From: Burkholderia cenocepacia
Lineage (GTDB): Bacteria; Pseudomonadota; Gammaproteobacteria; Burkholderiales; Burkholderiaceae
Assembly (NCBI RefSeq): GCF_900446215.1
Contig: NZ_UAQZ01000012.1
Coordinates: 620,001-684,000, forward strand
Length of the DNA stretch: 64,000 bases
Direction: 5' to 3'
Under the pieces are notes generated by a model, which was given only the letters and a program-made list of their open reading frames with translations, was not told the DNA's origin and searched no databases. Below, in pieces: positions 36,021 to 45,477 of the stretch. The position numbers and the translations under genes are program-made. The first letter of the stretch is position 1; every line of letters starts with the position of its first letter.

Positions 36021-37640
36021 TCAAGCCTCCGCGCTGCGGCCCTTCGGGGCAAACATGCCCTGCGGGCGTTTCTGGATGAACAGCACGATCATCACGAGCA
36101 CCGCGATCTTCGCGAGCACGGCACCCCAGAACGGTTCGATCGCCTTGCTCGCGAGGCCGAGCCCGAAGCCGCCGAGCACGGTGCCGGCGATCTGCCCGAC
36201 ACCGCCGAGCACGACGGCCATGAACGAGTCGATGATGTAGTTCTGGCCGAGATCGGGGCCCACGTTGCCGATCTGCGACAGCGCGCAGCCGCCGAGGCCG
36301 GCGATGCCCGCCCCGAACGCGAACGCATACGCGTCGACCCGCGCGGTCTTCACGCCGACGCAGGCGGCCATCCGGCGGTTCTGCGTGACCGCGCGCACGA
36401 ACAGGCCGAGCCGCGTCTTCGTCAGCACGGCCCACGCGACGACCACCACCGCGAGCGCGAACGCGAGGATCGCGAGCCGGTTGTACGGCAGGATCAGGTT
36501 CTGCATCACCGTCACGCCGCCACTCATCCACGACGGGTTCACGACCTGCACGTTCTGCGCGCCGAACAGCATGCGCGTCGCCTGGATCAGGATCAGGCTC
36601 ACGCCGAAGGTCGCGAGCAGCGTTTCGAGCGGGCGGCCGTACAGGTGCCGCAGCACGAGCCGTTCGAGCACGATGCCGACGAGCGCGGCCACCGCGAACG
36701 ACACCGGCACGGCGACGAGCGGATACCAGTCGAATGCGCCGGGCGCGTAGCGCTGGATCAGCGTCTGCACGACATAGGTTGCGTACGCACCGATCATCAG
36801 GAATTCGCCGTGCGCCATGTTGATCACGCCGATCAGCCCGTACGTGATCGCGAGGCCGAGCGCGGCGAGCAGCAGCACGCTGCCGAGCGACAGGCCGGCG
36901 AACACCGTGCCGACGATTTCGCCGCGGCGCTGCAGCGCGTGCAACGTATCGAGCCCGTGTTGCGCGGCTTCGCGCACGCGCGCGTCGGGCTCCGCGTAGC
37001 TACCGTCCGCGTTTTTTGCGACGAGCGGGCGCAGTTGTTCGATCATGTCGAGGTCGCTGCGCGCGGCCACCACCTGCACGGCTTCGAGGCGCTTCGCCGG
37101 ATCGGGATCGTGCAGCGCGGCGATCGCCCACAGCGCATCGAGGCGGCGTTTCAGCGCCGGATCGGTTTCCTTCGCGCGGGCGCGGTCGATCATCGGCTTG
37201 AGCGCCGGGTCGGGCGACTTCAGCAGCGCGTCGATCGCGTCGCGGCGCGCGGCCACGTCCGGCGACGCGAGCGCGAGGCCCGACAGCGCACCGGCGATCT
37301 TCGTGCGCAGCAGGTTGTTCAGCATCACCGGCTGCGCGTCGCCGGCCGGCGTCGCGGCTTGCGTGAGCGCGTCGTGCGCGGTGTCGCCGGACTGGATCAG
37401 CAGGCGGCCGTCGCCGGTCGCGAGCGCATCGCCGCTCGACAGCGCATTGAGCACCGCAACGGCGCGCGGATCGGTGTCGGCGGCGAGCCGTTCGATCGCG
37501 GCCGTCTTCGCGTCGAAGTCGTCGCCGGCGAGCGCGGCGGTATCGGCCGCCGTCAGCGCGAACGCGGCGTGCGGCAGCAGGCCCGCGAGGGCGGCGCATG
37601 CCGCGATCGCGCGGGCGGCTCGGCGAAAGCGTGTTGGCAT
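36021..37640 (-). CDS. urtB: Urea ABC transporter permease UrtB
   Basis: A LivH-type permease of 539 residues, longer than LivH because an N-terminal region of about 240 residues precedes the membrane domain. It begins with a signal peptide (about 1-28, ending HAAFA) followed by a helical, HEAT-like periplasmic region. The membrane part starts near 240 with SLGSVLLLAALGLAITYGLIGVINMAHGEFLMIGAY. This long form is usual for UrtB. It is separated from urtA by 139 bp. Confidence 0.94.
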   Translation of the reverse strand: MPTRFRRAARAIAACAALAGLLPHAAFALTAADTAALAGDDFDAKTAAIERLAADTDPRAVAVLNALSSGDALATGDGRLLIQSGDTAHDALTQAATPAGDAQPVMLNNLLRTKIAGALSGLALASPDVAARRDAIDALLKSPDPALKPMIDRARAKETDPALKRRLDALWAIAALHDPDPAKRLEAVQVVAARSDLDMIEQLRPLVAKNADGSYAEPDARVREAAQHGLDTLHALQRRGEIVGTVFAGLSLGSVLLLAALGLAITYGLIGVINMAHGEFLMIGAYATYVVQTLIQRYAPGAFDWYPLVAVPVSFAVAALVGIVLERLVLRHLYGRPLETLLATFGVSLILIQATRMLFGAQNVQVVNPSWMSGGVTVMQNLILPYNRLAILAFALAVVVVAWAVLTKTRLGLFVRAVTQNRRMAACVGVKTARVDAYAFAFGAGIAGLGGCALSQIGNVGPDLGQNYIIDSFMAVVLGGVGQIAGTVLGGFGLGLASKAIEPFWGAVLAKIAVLVMIVLFIQKRPQGMFAPKGRSAEA

Positions 37641-37779
37641 CGGGAAATCCTGTCGGGCGTGGGAAGCGGAGTGGGGCGGCGCTGCGCCGTTGCCGACGGT
37701 CCGTCACGGCAAGCGTGGCCGGCGCATCGGCAGCGGGCGGGCGGCACGTCGCACACGAAGCGCGACGCGCCGCTCGACG

Positions 37780-39087
37780 TCAGGCCAGCGCGGCGCGCTG
37801 CCGGCGCAGGAACGCCGGAATCGAGCTGACGACGTCCGGCTTGCCCTGGTTGCCCGCGATGAACGGGCTCCACGGTTGCGCGCGCACGGCCGTCTTCGTC
37901 TTCCACACGACGTTGAACTGCCCGTCGCCACGGATCTCGCCGATCATCACCGGCTTGTGCAGGTGATGGTTGCCGTCCATCGCGAGCGTGAAGCCCGATG
38001 GCGCGGCGACCGTCTGGCCGATCATCGCGACGCGCACCTTGTCGACGTCGGTGCTCTTCGCCTTCTCGACGGCCTGCTTCCACATATGGATGCCGACGTA
38101 GGTCGCTTCCATCGGATCGTTGGTCACGCGCTTCGCGCCGCCCGGCAGGTTGTTCGCCTTCACCCACGCGGCGAACTGGTCCTTGAATTTCGTGTTGGTC
38201 GGGTTCTTCACCGACATGAAGTAGTTCCACGCGGCGAGGTGGCCGACGAGCGGCTTCGTATCGATCCCGCGCAACTCTTCTTCGCCGACCGAGAACGCGA
38301 CCACCGGCACGTCGGTCGCCTTGATCCCCTGGTTGCCCAGCTCCTTGTAGAACGGCACGTTCGAGTCGCCGTTGATCGTCGAGACCACGGTCGTCTTGCC
38401 GCCCTGCGCGAAGGTCTTGATGTTCGCGACGATGGTCTGGTAATCGCTGTGGCCGAACGGCGTGTAGACCTCCTGAATGTCGGCGTCCTTCACGCCCTTC
38501 GATTTCAGGAACGCGCGCAGGATCTTGTTGGTCGTGCGCGGATACACGTAGTCGGTGCCGAGCAGGAAGAAGCGCTTCGCGCCGCCGCCTTCCGTGCTCA
38601 TCAGGTACTCGACGGCGGGAATCGCCTGCTGGTTCGGCGCGGCGCCCGTGTAGAACACGTTGCGCGACATTTCCTCGCCTTCATACTGCACCGGGTAGTA
38701 GAGCAGCCCGTTCAGCTCCTCGAATACCGGCAGCACCGACTTGCGCGACACCGACGTCCAGCAGCCGAACACGCACGCGACCTTGTCCTGCGTGAGCAGC
38801 TGGCGCGCCTTCTCGGCGAACAGCGGCCAGTTCGACGCCGGGTCGACCACCACCGGTTCGAGCTTGCGGCCCATCACGCCGCCGCTCTTGTTGATGTCGG
38901 CGATCGTCATCAGCGCGGTGTCCTTCAGCGACGTCTCCGAGATCGCCATCGTGCCCGACAGCGAATGCAGGATGCCGACCTTGATCGGGCCGGTGCCCGC
39001 ATCGGCCGCGTGCGCGAACGGGCTCTTGCCCGCCAGCGCGAGCGCGCCGGCCATCGAACCGAACTTCAACAGACTGCGACGTTTCAT
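37780..39087 (-). CDS. urtA: Urea ABC transporter substrate-binding protein UrtA
   Basis: Periplasmic urea-binding protein of 435 residues. The N-terminus MKRRSLLKFGSMAGALALAG resembles a twin-arginine or Sec signal, cleaved near AHA-AD. The mature part begins TGPIKVGILHSLSGTMAISE, typical of Leu/Ile/Val-type binding proteins of the urea/short-chain amide group. It is the first gene of the urtABCDE operon, with a sigma-54 promoter match 61-75 bp upstream. The 353-bp upstream gap also holds several GGTGC half-sites and the rhodanese terminator. Confidence 0.95.
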   Translation of the reverse strand: MKRRSLLKFGSMAGALALAGKSPFAHAADAGTGPIKVGILHSLSGTMAISETSLKDTALMTIADINKSGGVMGRKLEPVVVDPASNWPLFAEKARQLLTQDKVACVFGCWTSVSRKSVLPVFEELNGLLYYPVQYEGEEMSRNVFYTGAAPNQQAIPAVEYLMSTEGGGAKRFFLLGTDYVYPRTTNKILRAFLKSKGVKDADIQEVYTPFGHSDYQTIVANIKTFAQGGKTTVVSTINGDSNVPFYKELGNQGIKATDVPVVAFSVGEEELRGIDTKPLVGHLAAWNYFMSVKNPTNTKFKDQFAAWVKANNLPGGAKRVTNDPMEATYVGIHMWKQAVEKAKSTDVDKVRVAMIGQTVAAPSGFTLAMDGNHHLHKPVMIGEIRGDGQFNVVWKTKTAVRAQPWSPFIAGNQGKPDVVSSIPAFLRRQRAALA

Positions 39088-39147
39088 CGGGATCCCCTTG
39101 TCGTGTTGGATGTGCGTGCGCCGTGGCGGCGCCGGCCATCGTGTAAC

Positions 39148-39162
39148 GCAAGGCATGTGCCA
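39148..39162 (-). promoter_or_regulatory. Sigma-54 (-24/-12) promoter of the urt operon
   Basis: On the minus strand the sequence reads TGGCAC-ATGCC-TTGC, a full match to the TGGCAC-N5-TTGC consensus. The start site would fall about 50 bp upstream of the urtA ATG. NtrC-activated sigma-54 control is usual for urea uptake. Three GGTGCA motifs at about 39234, 39257 and 39279 could be activator half-sites, but none forms a full NtrC dyad. Confidence 0.8.
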
Positions 39163-39343
39163 GTCGCGCGGATGCACGTCCGGCGTGCCTGCGCGGGGCA
39201 TCGGCGGGCATCGGGGCGGTGCGGATGACGCGTGGTGCAGCATGCGCGGTCCGTTGCGGTGCAGACGCGCGGGCGCAAATGGTGCACGGCGGTGCCGCGG
39301 CGCCGCGACGCGGGAAACGACGGAACGGCGCGCGGAAAAGAGA

Positions 39344-39368
39344 AACGGGCGCGCAATGCGCGCCCGTT
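39344..39368 (-). terminator. Intrinsic terminator after the rhodanese gene
   Basis: An 11-bp stem AACGGGCGCGC/GCGCGCCCGTT with a 3-nt loop. On the minus strand it is followed by TCTCTTTTCC. It lies 73 bp beyond the stop of the minus-strand rhodanese gene. Confidence 0.75.
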
Positions 39369-39440
39369 CGGCGGATCGGTGCGGCCGGCGGCGGGGGCCG
39401 GGCGGCGCGGCGGCGCGTGATGCGCGGCCGGAAGGATCGG

Positions 39441-39764
39441 TCAGTAGCGCGGCACGGACGGATCGACGTCGCGCGACCACGCGTCGATCCCGCCTTGCAG
39501 GTTGTACAGCTTGGTGAAGCCGCGCGATTCGAGGAACATCGCGACTTGCGCGCTGCGCATCCCGTGATGGCACACGCAGACGATTTCCGCTTCGTCGTCG
39601 AGCTCTTCGCTGCGCGCCGGAATCTGCTGCATCGGAATCGACACGCTGCCGGCGATCTGCGCGGTCGCGATTTCCCACGGCTCGCGCACGTCGAGCACGA
39701 CCGGCGCGGGGCGCGCCGTGTCGCCGAGCCATTCCGCGAGCATCGCGGGCGTCAGGATCTGCAT
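39441..39764 (-). CDS. Single-domain rhodanese
   Basis: A GlpE-like sulfurtransferase of 107 residues, cytoplasmic. VVLDVREPWEI is at residues 22-32, and the active loop CHHGMRS begins with the catalytic Cys at about 65. The stretch to GGIDAWSRDVDP completes the fold. It is 14 bp downstream of the methyltransferase gene, so it is probably cotranscribed. Its sulfur acceptor cannot be deduced. Confidence 0.9.
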   Translation of the reverse strand: MQILTPAMLAEWLGDTARPAPVVLDVREPWEIATAQIAGSVSIPMQQIPARSEELDDEAEIVCVCHHGMRSAQVAMFLESRGFTKLYNLQGGIDAWSRDVDPSVPRY

Positions 39765-39778
39765 GGAGGCTCCGCCGC

Positions 39779-40435
39779 TCAGAACTTGAAGCGCGACGGC
39801 TCGATCGCGTTGACGAGGTGGTCGATGTACGTTTCGAACACGTCGGCCACGCGGTACTGCTTGTCGTCGATGCGCGTGATGATCTGCGCCTTCATCACCG
39901 GACGGCCGCCGACGAACGCCGACAGGCGGCCGCCGACCTTGAGCTGTTCGAGCATTTCCTGCGGCACGACGGGCAGGCCGCCCGCGACGCAGATCACGTC
40001 GTACGGCGCCTTCGCGGCCCAGCCGCGCGAACCGTCGCCGAGCACGACTTCGGCGTTGGTCACGCCGTCGTTGCGCAGGTTGTCTTCCGCGAATTTCGCG
40101 ATCGCCGGATCGATCTCGACGGCCGTCACGTGCTGCGCGCGATGCGCGAACAGCGCGGCGAGGTAACCCGAGCCCGCGCCGATCACCAGCACGTTCTCGT
40201 GCTTCTTGACGCCCAGCTCCTGCAGCACGCGCGCTTCGACGCGCGGGAACAGCATCTTGCTGGCGCCGCCGGGCAGCGGCAGCTCGAGATCGGCGAATGC
40301 GAGATCGCGGTATTGGGCCGGAACGTAGTTTTCACGCTTGACGATCGACAGCAGGCCCAGGACATCCAGATCCAGCACGTCCCACGGACGGATCTGCTGT
40401 TCGATCATGTTGAAACGCGCGTTTTCGATATTCAT
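39779..40435 (-). CDS. Protein-L-isoaspartate O-methyltransferase family protein
   Basis: A 218-residue SAM-dependent methyltransferase of the PCMT family. NMIEQQIRPWDVLD leads the protein, SAM motif I is VLVIGAGSGYLAAL (about 81-94), and TAVEIDPA (about 104) and VLGDGSRGW follow. Compared with classical Pcm, the N-terminal region and post-I motif differ, so repair of isoaspartyl residues is likely but not certain. It leads a two-gene unit with the rhodanese. Confidence 0.83.
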   Translation of the reverse strand: MNIENARFNMIEQQIRPWDVLDLDVLGLLSIVKRENYVPAQYRDLAFADLELPLPGGASKMLFPRVEARVLQELGVKKHENVLVIGAGSGYLAALFAHRAQHVTAVEIDPAIAKFAEDNLRNDGVTNAEVVLGDGSRGWAAKAPYDVICVAGGLPVVPQEMLEQLKVGGRLSAFVGGRPVMKAQIITRIDDKQYRVADVFETYIDHLVNAIEPSRFKF

Positions 40436-40539
40436 GGTGTGGTCACGCAGCCAGGTCGGCCATCAGCGGGGATAGAGAAACTTCGTGATTGTACCAAAGG
40501 GCACGGCCGCGAAGCCTTCAGGCGGCCTGCAACAGACCT

Positions 40540-40797
40540 TTACCCCTTGCTCTTCTTGATCTGCGCCTCGAACGCGAGGTCGAGCTTGCTCGCCTTGCGC
40601 GGTTTTTTGGGGCCGAATTCGTCGACGAACTTGACGAATTCGTCGAGCGGCAGCGGCTCGCAGCGCTTCTCGGCGGTGCCGCCCGAGCGGTCGACGAGAT
40701 AGAACAGGCCGCCCGCCATCGCGACGGCCGCGAATTGCGGGTTGCCGGAGCGGGTCTTCAGGCGTTCGACCGCGTGGGTCGCTTTGGTGGTGCGCAT
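40540..40797 (-). CDS. Small conserved-looking hypothetical protein
   Basis: An 85-residue basic protein starting MRTTKATHAVERL and ending AFEAQIKKSKG, with a central FAAVAMAGGLFYLVDRSGG segment. I do not recognise a domain. GTG 40830 would give 96 residues; neither start has a good ribosome site, and ATG 40797 looks the more natural N-terminus. It stands alone between hemN and the methyltransferase gene in the same orientation. Confidence 0.6.
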   Translation of the reverse strand: MRTTKATHAVERLKTRSGNPQFAAVAMAGGLFYLVDRSGGTAEKRCEPLPLDEFVKFVDEFGPKKPRKASKLDLAFEAQIKKSKG

Positions 40798-40893
40798 CTT
40801 GGGGGCTGGCGAAGCGGGTGTAAGCCTCACACTGTATCAAACCGGCCGCCTGCTTGCGGCCGGCGGCCCGCCCGTGGCCGGCGCGAACCGGCA

Positions 40894-42285
40894 CTAAACC
40901 GTGCGCGAGTAGCGCTGCCGCGGCGTCTGGCCGAGGTATGCATCGAACGCCATCGCGATGTTGCGTACGACCATCCGGCCGGCCGGGTGGATCGTCAGGC
41001 GGTCGCGCGCGATCGTCAGCAGCCCGTCGCGCTCGAACGGGCGCAGCGCGTCGAGCTCGCGTGCGAAATGATCGGCGAAGCGGATGCCGTGCGCGGCCTC
41101 CACATGCGAGAACGGCAGTTCCAGGTTGCACATCAGTTGCGTGATCACGTCGCGGCGCAGCCGGTCGTCCGGCGTGAGCCGCACGCCGCGCGCGATCGGC
41201 AGCCGGCCCGCGTCGAGCGCGGCGCCGTACGCGGGCAGGTCCTTCGCGTTCTGCGCGTAGACGTCGCCGACCTTGCCGATCGACGACACGCCGAAGCCGA
41301 TCAGGTCGGTATCCGCACGCGTGCTGTAGCCCTGAAAATTGCGCTGCAGCGTGCCGTTGCGCTGCGCGCGCACCAGCTCGTCGGACGGCCGCGCGAAGTG
41401 GTCCATCCCGATGTACACGTAGCCGGCCGACGTCAGCATGTCGATCGCGAGGCCGAGCAGCGCGATGCGCGTTTCGGGCGGCGGCAGCGTCGCGTCGTCG
41501 ATCTGCCGCTGCATCTTGAACAGGTGCGGCATGTGCGCGTAGCCGAACACCGACAGGCGATCGGGCGCGAGTTCGATGATCGTCTCGAGCGTGCGCGCGA
41601 ACACCGCGACCGTCTGGTGCGGCAGCCCGTAGATCAGGTCGACGCTGACCGAATGAAAGCCCGTCGCGCGCGCGGCGCCGAGCAGGTCGGCGGTCATCGC
41701 GAGCGGCTGGATGCGGTTGATCGCCTGCTGCACGACCGGGTCGAAATCCTGCACGCCGAGGCTCAACCGGTTGAAGCCGATCGTGCGCAGGTGCACGAGC
41801 GTGGCCGGCGTGACCGTGCGCGGGTCGATTTCGATCGAGAACTCGGCGTCGGTATCCGGCGCGAGCGAGAAATGCTCGCGCGTGGCCGCCATCAGTTCGG
41901 CCGTTTCGTCGTCGGACAGGAAGGTCGGCGTGCCGCCGCCCCAGTGCAGTTGCGTGACGGGGCGGGACGGATCGAACAGCGCGGCCTGCAGCGCCATTTC
42001 GCGCTTGAGCTGGTCGAGATACGGGCGCGCGCGGCGGCGGTTGTTGGTCGCGATCTTGTTGCAGCCGCAGTAGAAGCACGCGGTGTTGCAGAACGGGATG
42101 TGGAAGTACAGCGACAGGTCGCTCGACGATGCGCCGGGGTCGCGCGCCGCGCGACCGTAGTCGGCCGGGTCGAAATCGTCGCGGAACTGCAGCGCGGTGG
42201 GGTACGACGTATAGCGCGGCCCGTTCGCGCCGTATTTCGCGACTAAATCGGGACGGAACATCGTGTCGGCAGAACCAGAACGCAT
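40894..42285 (-). CDS. hemN: Oxygen-independent coproporphyrinogen III oxidase HemN
   Basis: Radical-SAM enzyme of 463 residues that decarboxylates coproporphyrinogen III to protoporphyrinogen IX without oxygen, for heme synthesis under low oxygen. The 4Fe-4S cluster motif is FCNTACFYCGC with Cys66, Cys70 and Cys73. YTSYPTALQF, HWGGGTPTFL and GFNRLSLGVQDFD are diagnostic. ATG 42285 is used; ATG 42261 is a shorter alternative. I found no FNR/ANR box (TTGAT-N4-ATCAA) upstream. Confidence 0.94.
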   Translation of the reverse strand: MRSGSADTMFRPDLVAKYGANGPRYTSYPTALQFRDDFDPADYGRAARDPGASSSDLSLYFHIPFCNTACFYCGCNKIATNNRRRARPYLDQLKREMALQAALFDPSRPVTQLHWGGGTPTFLSDDETAELMAATREHFSLAPDTDAEFSIEIDPRTVTPATLVHLRTIGFNRLSLGVQDFDPVVQQAINRIQPLAMTADLLGAARATGFHSVSVDLIYGLPHQTVAVFARTLETIIELAPDRLSVFGYAHMPHLFKMQRQIDDATLPPPETRIALLGLAIDMLTSAGYVYIGMDHFARPSDELVRAQRNGTLQRNFQGYSTRADTDLIGFGVSSIGKVGDVYAQNAKDLPAYGAALDAGRLPIARGVRLTPDDRLRRDVITQLMCNLELPFSHVEAAHGIRFADHFARELDALRPFERDGLLTIARDRLTIHPAGRMVVRNIAMAFDAYLGQTPRQRYSRTV

Positions 42286-42446
42286 GGCGGTCTCGCGCTT
42301 TTTGGGATGCTTCCGAGTATATGAACGCGCGATCGGGCTGCATTGTGTAATAACGTCGCAGCGGGCGATGGCACAATGCGGGGTGGGGCTGCCGGACGCC
42401 GCGTCCGGTTGCCGCACCGTTTTTCGTTGTTCGTCGAGAGAGCCGA

Positions 42447-42776
42447 GTGTCCGTCGAAATGCCTGTCCGTCCGGCACCCGCCGAAGTCCCGCCGCCGCAT
42501 GCGTGCCGCGAGGGCTGCGGCGCGTGCTGCATCGCGCCGTCGATTTCCAGCCCGATTCCGGGCATGCCCGACGGCAAGCCGGCCGGCGTGCGCTGCGTGC
42601 AGCTGGGCGACGACCTGCGCTGCATGATCTTCGGCCGGCCCGAGCGCCCCGCGTGCTGTTCCGGGCTGCAGCCGTCCGCCGACATGTGCGGCGCGTCGCG
42701 CGACGACGCGCTCGCGTGGCTCACGCGCCTCGAGGCCGCGACGCGGCCGGCGCATCCAGGAGAGGGTTCAGCATGA
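42447..42776 (+). CDS. YkgJ-family cysteine cluster protein
   Basis: A 109-residue protein with clustered cysteines (CREGCGACC near residues 20-28, [10 protein letters not shown] near 50, ACCSGLQPS near 69 and a final C near 81), the pattern of the zinc- or iron-chelating YkgJ family. The biochemical role of the family is not well defined. GTG 42447 is the longest start; ATG 42459 is possible. The stop overlaps the next gene by four bases (ATGA), so the two are translationally coupled. Confidence 0.8.
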   Translation: MSVEMPVRPAPAEVPPPHACREGCGACCIAPSISSPIPGMPDGKPAGVRCVQLGDDLRCMIFGRPERPACCSGLQPSADMCGASRDDALAWLTRLEAATRPAHPGEGSA

Positions 42777-43354
42777 CCGTTGCTCGCGCGCCCGGCCGGC
42801 GCCGTTTTCTCGCTGCCGCCATCGGCGCCGTCGGCGTGTGCGTATCGCTTGCCGCGTGCGCGTCGACGTTCCCGTTCATTCCCGATCACTACACGTTCTC
42901 GCGCGGCGACGTGCAGAAGGCCGTCGCGCGCAAGTTTCCTTACCAGAAGACGGTCGCGCAGGTGGTCGACGTGTCGCTCGCGAACCCGGCCGTCAACCTG
43001 CTGCCCGACCAGAACCGCGTCGCCGTGCAGCTCGACGCCCATTTCGCGAGCCCGTTCCTGCGCGGGCCCGTCAGCGGCAAGTTCACCGTGTCGGGCCAGC
43101 TCGCGTACGACGCGCCGAGCCGCTCGGTCGTGCTGAAGGCGCCGGCCGTCGACAGCCTCATGCTCGACGGCGATGCGCAGATGTACGCGCAGCAGGTCGG
43201 CGCGGCCGCCGGCCTGCTGGCGACGCAGTTGCTGACCAACTATCCGATCTACACGTTCAAGCCCGAACAGCTCCAATTTGCCGGGGTGAACTACGAACCC
43301 GGTACAATTACGATTCTTACAAACGGCATACGCGTGGCGATCGTCGAAAAGTGA
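42773..43354 (+). CDS. Putative outer-membrane or periplasmic lipoprotein (DUF1439-like)
   Basis: A 193-residue protein. The N-terminus is basic with RRRF, then a hydrophobic stretch and the lipobox SLAAC (Cys29), so it should be lipidated. The rest ([21 protein letters not shown] region, about 65-185) resembles the DUF1439/YceB type lipoproteins with a tubular lipid-binding-like fold. Substrate and partners are unknown. ATG 42773 overlaps the YkgJ stop by 4 bp. Confidence 0.75.
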   Translation: MTVARAPGRRRFLAAAIGAVGVCVSLAACASTFPFIPDHYTFSRGDVQKAVARKFPYQKTVAQVVDVSLANPAVNLLPDQNRVAVQLDAHFASPFLRGPVSGKFTVSGQLAYDAPSRSVVLKAPAVDSLMLDGDAQMYAQQVGAAAGLLATQLLTNYPIYTFKPEQLQFAGVNYEPGTITILTNGIRVAIVEK

Positions 43355-43433
43355 CGACGGCGCGCGCACGGCCGGGCGGGCCGCGCGCGCAAGAGTGGCC
43401 TTTTCTTTCGACCATTTCGGAGTTGGGCCACGG

Positions 43434-44264
43434 ATGGACTGGATCCTGATCTGCAAGGCATTGATCCTCGGCGTCGTCGAGGGGCTGACGGAATTCCTGC
43501 CGGTGTCGAGCACCGGTCACCTGATCGTCGCGGGCAGCTTCCTGAATTTCAACGATTCGCACGCGAAGACGTTCGACGTCGTGATCCAGTTCGGCGCGAT
43601 CCTCGCGGTCTGCTGGGAATACCGGCAGCGGATCGTATCCGTCGTGTCCGGGCTGCCGAGCCGGCCCGACGCACAGCGCTTCACGCTGAACGTCGTGATC
43701 GCGACGATTCCCGCGATCGCGCTCGGCCTCCTGTTCGAGAAGAAGATCAAGGCCGTGCTGTTCTCGCCGGTGCCCGTCGCGTTCGCGCTCGTCGTGGGCG
43801 GCGCGATCATCCTGTGGGCCGAGGCGCGGCAGCGCGAACGCAGCGAGCCGCCGCGCGTGCTGTCGGTCGATGCGCTGACGCCGCTCGATGCGTTCAAGGT
43901 CGGGATCGCGCAGTGCTTCGCGCTGGTGCCCGGCATGTCGCGCTCGGGCTCGACGATCATCGGCGGGATGCTGTTCGGTCTCGACCGCCGCGTGGCCACC
44001 GAATTCTCGTTCTTTCTCGCGATTCCGATCATCTTCGGGGCGACGCTGTACGAAACCGTCAAGGACTGGCAGGCGTTCACCGTCGATTCGCTCGGGCTGT
44101 TCGCGCTCGGGCTCGTCGCCGCGTTCGTCAGCGCGTTCGTGTGCGTGCGCTGGCTGCTGCGCTATGTCGCGACGCACGATTTCACGGTATTTGCGTGGTA
44201 CCGGATCGCGTTCGGGTTGTTCGTGCTGCTGGTCGGTTACAGCGGCTGGCTGAACTGGGCGTGA
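43434..44264 (+). CDS. uppP: Undecaprenyl-diphosphatase UppP (BacA)
   Basis: A 276-residue inner-membrane enzyme that recycles undecaprenyl-PP to undecaprenyl-P, the carrier used by peptidoglycan, O-antigen and the ogc glycan alike. [15 protein letters not shown] is at residues 16-30 and PGMSRSGST near 166-174; these two motifs carry the catalytic Glu, His, Ser and Arg. ATG 43434 gives [13 protein letters not shown], the normal start; the upstream in-frame stretch from 43395 is not conserved. It is followed by a strong terminator. Confidence 0.95.
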   Translation: MDWILICKALILGVVEGLTEFLPVSSTGHLIVAGSFLNFNDSHAKTFDVVIQFGAILAVCWEYRQRIVSVVSGLPSRPDAQRFTLNVVIATIPAIALGLLFEKKIKAVLFSPVPVAFALVVGGAIILWAEARQRERSEPPRVLSVDALTPLDAFKVGIAQCFALVPGMSRSGSTIIGGMLFGLDRRVATEFSFFLAIPIIFGATLYETVKDWQAFTVDSLGLFALGLVAAFVSAFVCVRWLLRYVATHDFTVFAWYRIAFGLFVLLVGYSGWLNWA

Positions 44265-44294
44265 TGCCGAGCATGGGCCGATGCGCGGGCCCAT

Positions 44295-44335
44295 GAAAAA
44301 GCCCGACCGGCGAGAGATGCCGGTCGGGCTTTTTC
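44295..44335. terminator. Bidirectional intrinsic terminator between uppP and trmB
   Basis: A 17-bp perfect stem (44295-44311 with 44319-44335) and a 7-nt loop, including A5 and T5 tracts. It serves the plus-strand uppP transcript and the convergent trmB transcript. Confidence 0.93.
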
Positions 44336-44357
44336 ATTTTGCGTGGGGCGAAGCCGC

Positions 44358-45134
44358 TCAGCTTGCGCGCTTGCGGAACACCAAGTCCCACACGCCGTGG
44401 CCGAGCCGCAGCCCGCGCCGTTCGAATTTCGTCACCGGACGGTAGTCGGGGCGCGGTGCGTAATCGGCGGCGGTGTTTTCGAGCGTCGGTTCCGCGCCGA
44501 GTACTTCAAGCATCTGCTCCGCGTAGTTCTGCCAGTCGGTCGCGCAGTGCAGGTACGCGCCGGGTTTCAGGCGCGATGCGAGATGCGCGACGAGCGGCGG
44601 CTGGATCAGCCGGCGCTTGTGGTGACGCGCCTTGTGCCACGGATCCGGGAAGAAGATGTGCACGCCGTCGAGGCTTGCCGGCGCGATCATGTGCTCGAGC
44701 ACCTCGACCGCGTCGTGCTGGATGATGCGGATGTTCGACAGATCCTGCTCGCCGATCAGCTTCAGCAGCGCGCCGACGCCCGGCTCGTGCACCTCGACGC
44801 CGAGGAAGTCGTCGCCCGGGCGGTGCGCGGCGATTTCCGCGGTCGACGCGCCCATCCCGAAACCGATCTCGAGGATACGCGGTGCGCTGCGGCCGAAGAT
44901 CGCGTCCCAGTCGGGCAGCTCCGGCGCATACGGGACCACGAAGCGCGGGCCGAATTCGTCGAGCGCACGGCGCTGGCCGGTCGACACGCGGCCGGCGCGC
45001 GTCACGAAGCTGCGGATGCGGCGGCGGTGCAGCGGGTTGACTTCGTCGGCGCCTTCGGCGGCTTGGTCGGCTGCGTCGGGAATGGCGTCGTCGTGCGGCG
45101 GCAGGCCGGCTTCGTTCGGATCGTCGTGCATCAT
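44358..45134 (-). CDS. trmB: tRNA (guanine-N7)-methyltransferase TrmB
   Basis: Methylates G46 in the variable loop of tRNAs using SAM. The product has 258 residues with a disordered acidic N-terminal 35. [17 protein letters not shown] near residue 87 is the SAM motif, [15 protein letters not shown] follows, and [21 protein letters not shown] near 160 is the family hallmark. Two adjacent ATGs (45134, 45131) can serve as start and no ribosome site decides between them. The 343-bp gap to uraD contains a terminator for uraD and otherwise nothing I can name. Confidence 0.93.
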   Translation of the reverse strand: MMHDDPNEAGLPPHDDAIPDAADQAAEGADEVNPLHRRRIRSFVTRAGRVSTGQRRALDEFGPRFVVPYAPELPDWDAIFGRSAPRILEIGFGMGASTAEIAAHRPGDDFLGVEVHEPGVGALLKLIGEQDLSNIRIIQHDAVEVLEHMIAPASLDGVHIFFPDPWHKARHHKRRLIQPPLVAHLASRLKPGAYLHCATDWQNYAEQMLEVLGAEPTLENTAADYAPRPDYRPVTKFERRGLRLGHGVWDLVFRKRAS

Positions 45135-45198
45135 CGGTACAGAGAAAGGCTCGGTTCGGGCGAGGGCATCGGGCGCGCGGGAAGCGCCGGCGCGGTAC

Positions 45199-45225
45199 AA
45201 AAAAGCCGCCTTCGACGAGGCGGCT
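45199..45225 (-). terminator. Intrinsic terminator after uraD
   Basis: The stem AGCCGCC/GGCGGCT (45204-45210 with 45219-45225) is followed on the minus strand by a T6 tract (complement of 45199-45204). It lies between uraD and trmB, separating the two minus-strand units. Confidence 0.8.
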
Positions 45226-45477
45226 GGCGCGCGGTTGCGGAACGTGGCGACGGGAGCGGCGATACGCCGTCAAGCCGTTGATCCTTAAGGATTTCCCGTT
45301 CAGCCAACCGGAAAGAGCCGGATTATGGACTGGTTTGATCGGGCTGGCAAGGTTGTGCGGGTCGCCGCCGGCGCGCCGCTCGCCCGGCCGGGCGCGCTCC
45401 GGGCCGGGGTCAAATGGCCCGAGGGCCGACGCGCATGCCGCTTCGGCCCTCGTTTCCGCGACCGGGCACGGCGTGCG

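Noticed and set aside
35772-37829. 685-codon plus-strand open frame
   Set aside because: Antisense to urtC and urtB with no recognisable motif.
39230-39290. Full NtrC enhancer
   Set aside because: GGTGCA motifs occur as single half-sites; no correctly spaced TGCACC/GGTGCA dyad was found.
42286-42446. FNR/ANR box upstream of hemN
   Set aside because: No TTGAT-N4-ATCAA-like sequence in the divergent gap.
40463-43513. 1016-codon open frame on the minus strand
   Set aside because: It runs antisense to uppP and the lipoprotein, then in a wrong frame over hemN. It is Arg-rich low-complexity translation typical of shadow frames in GC-rich DNA.
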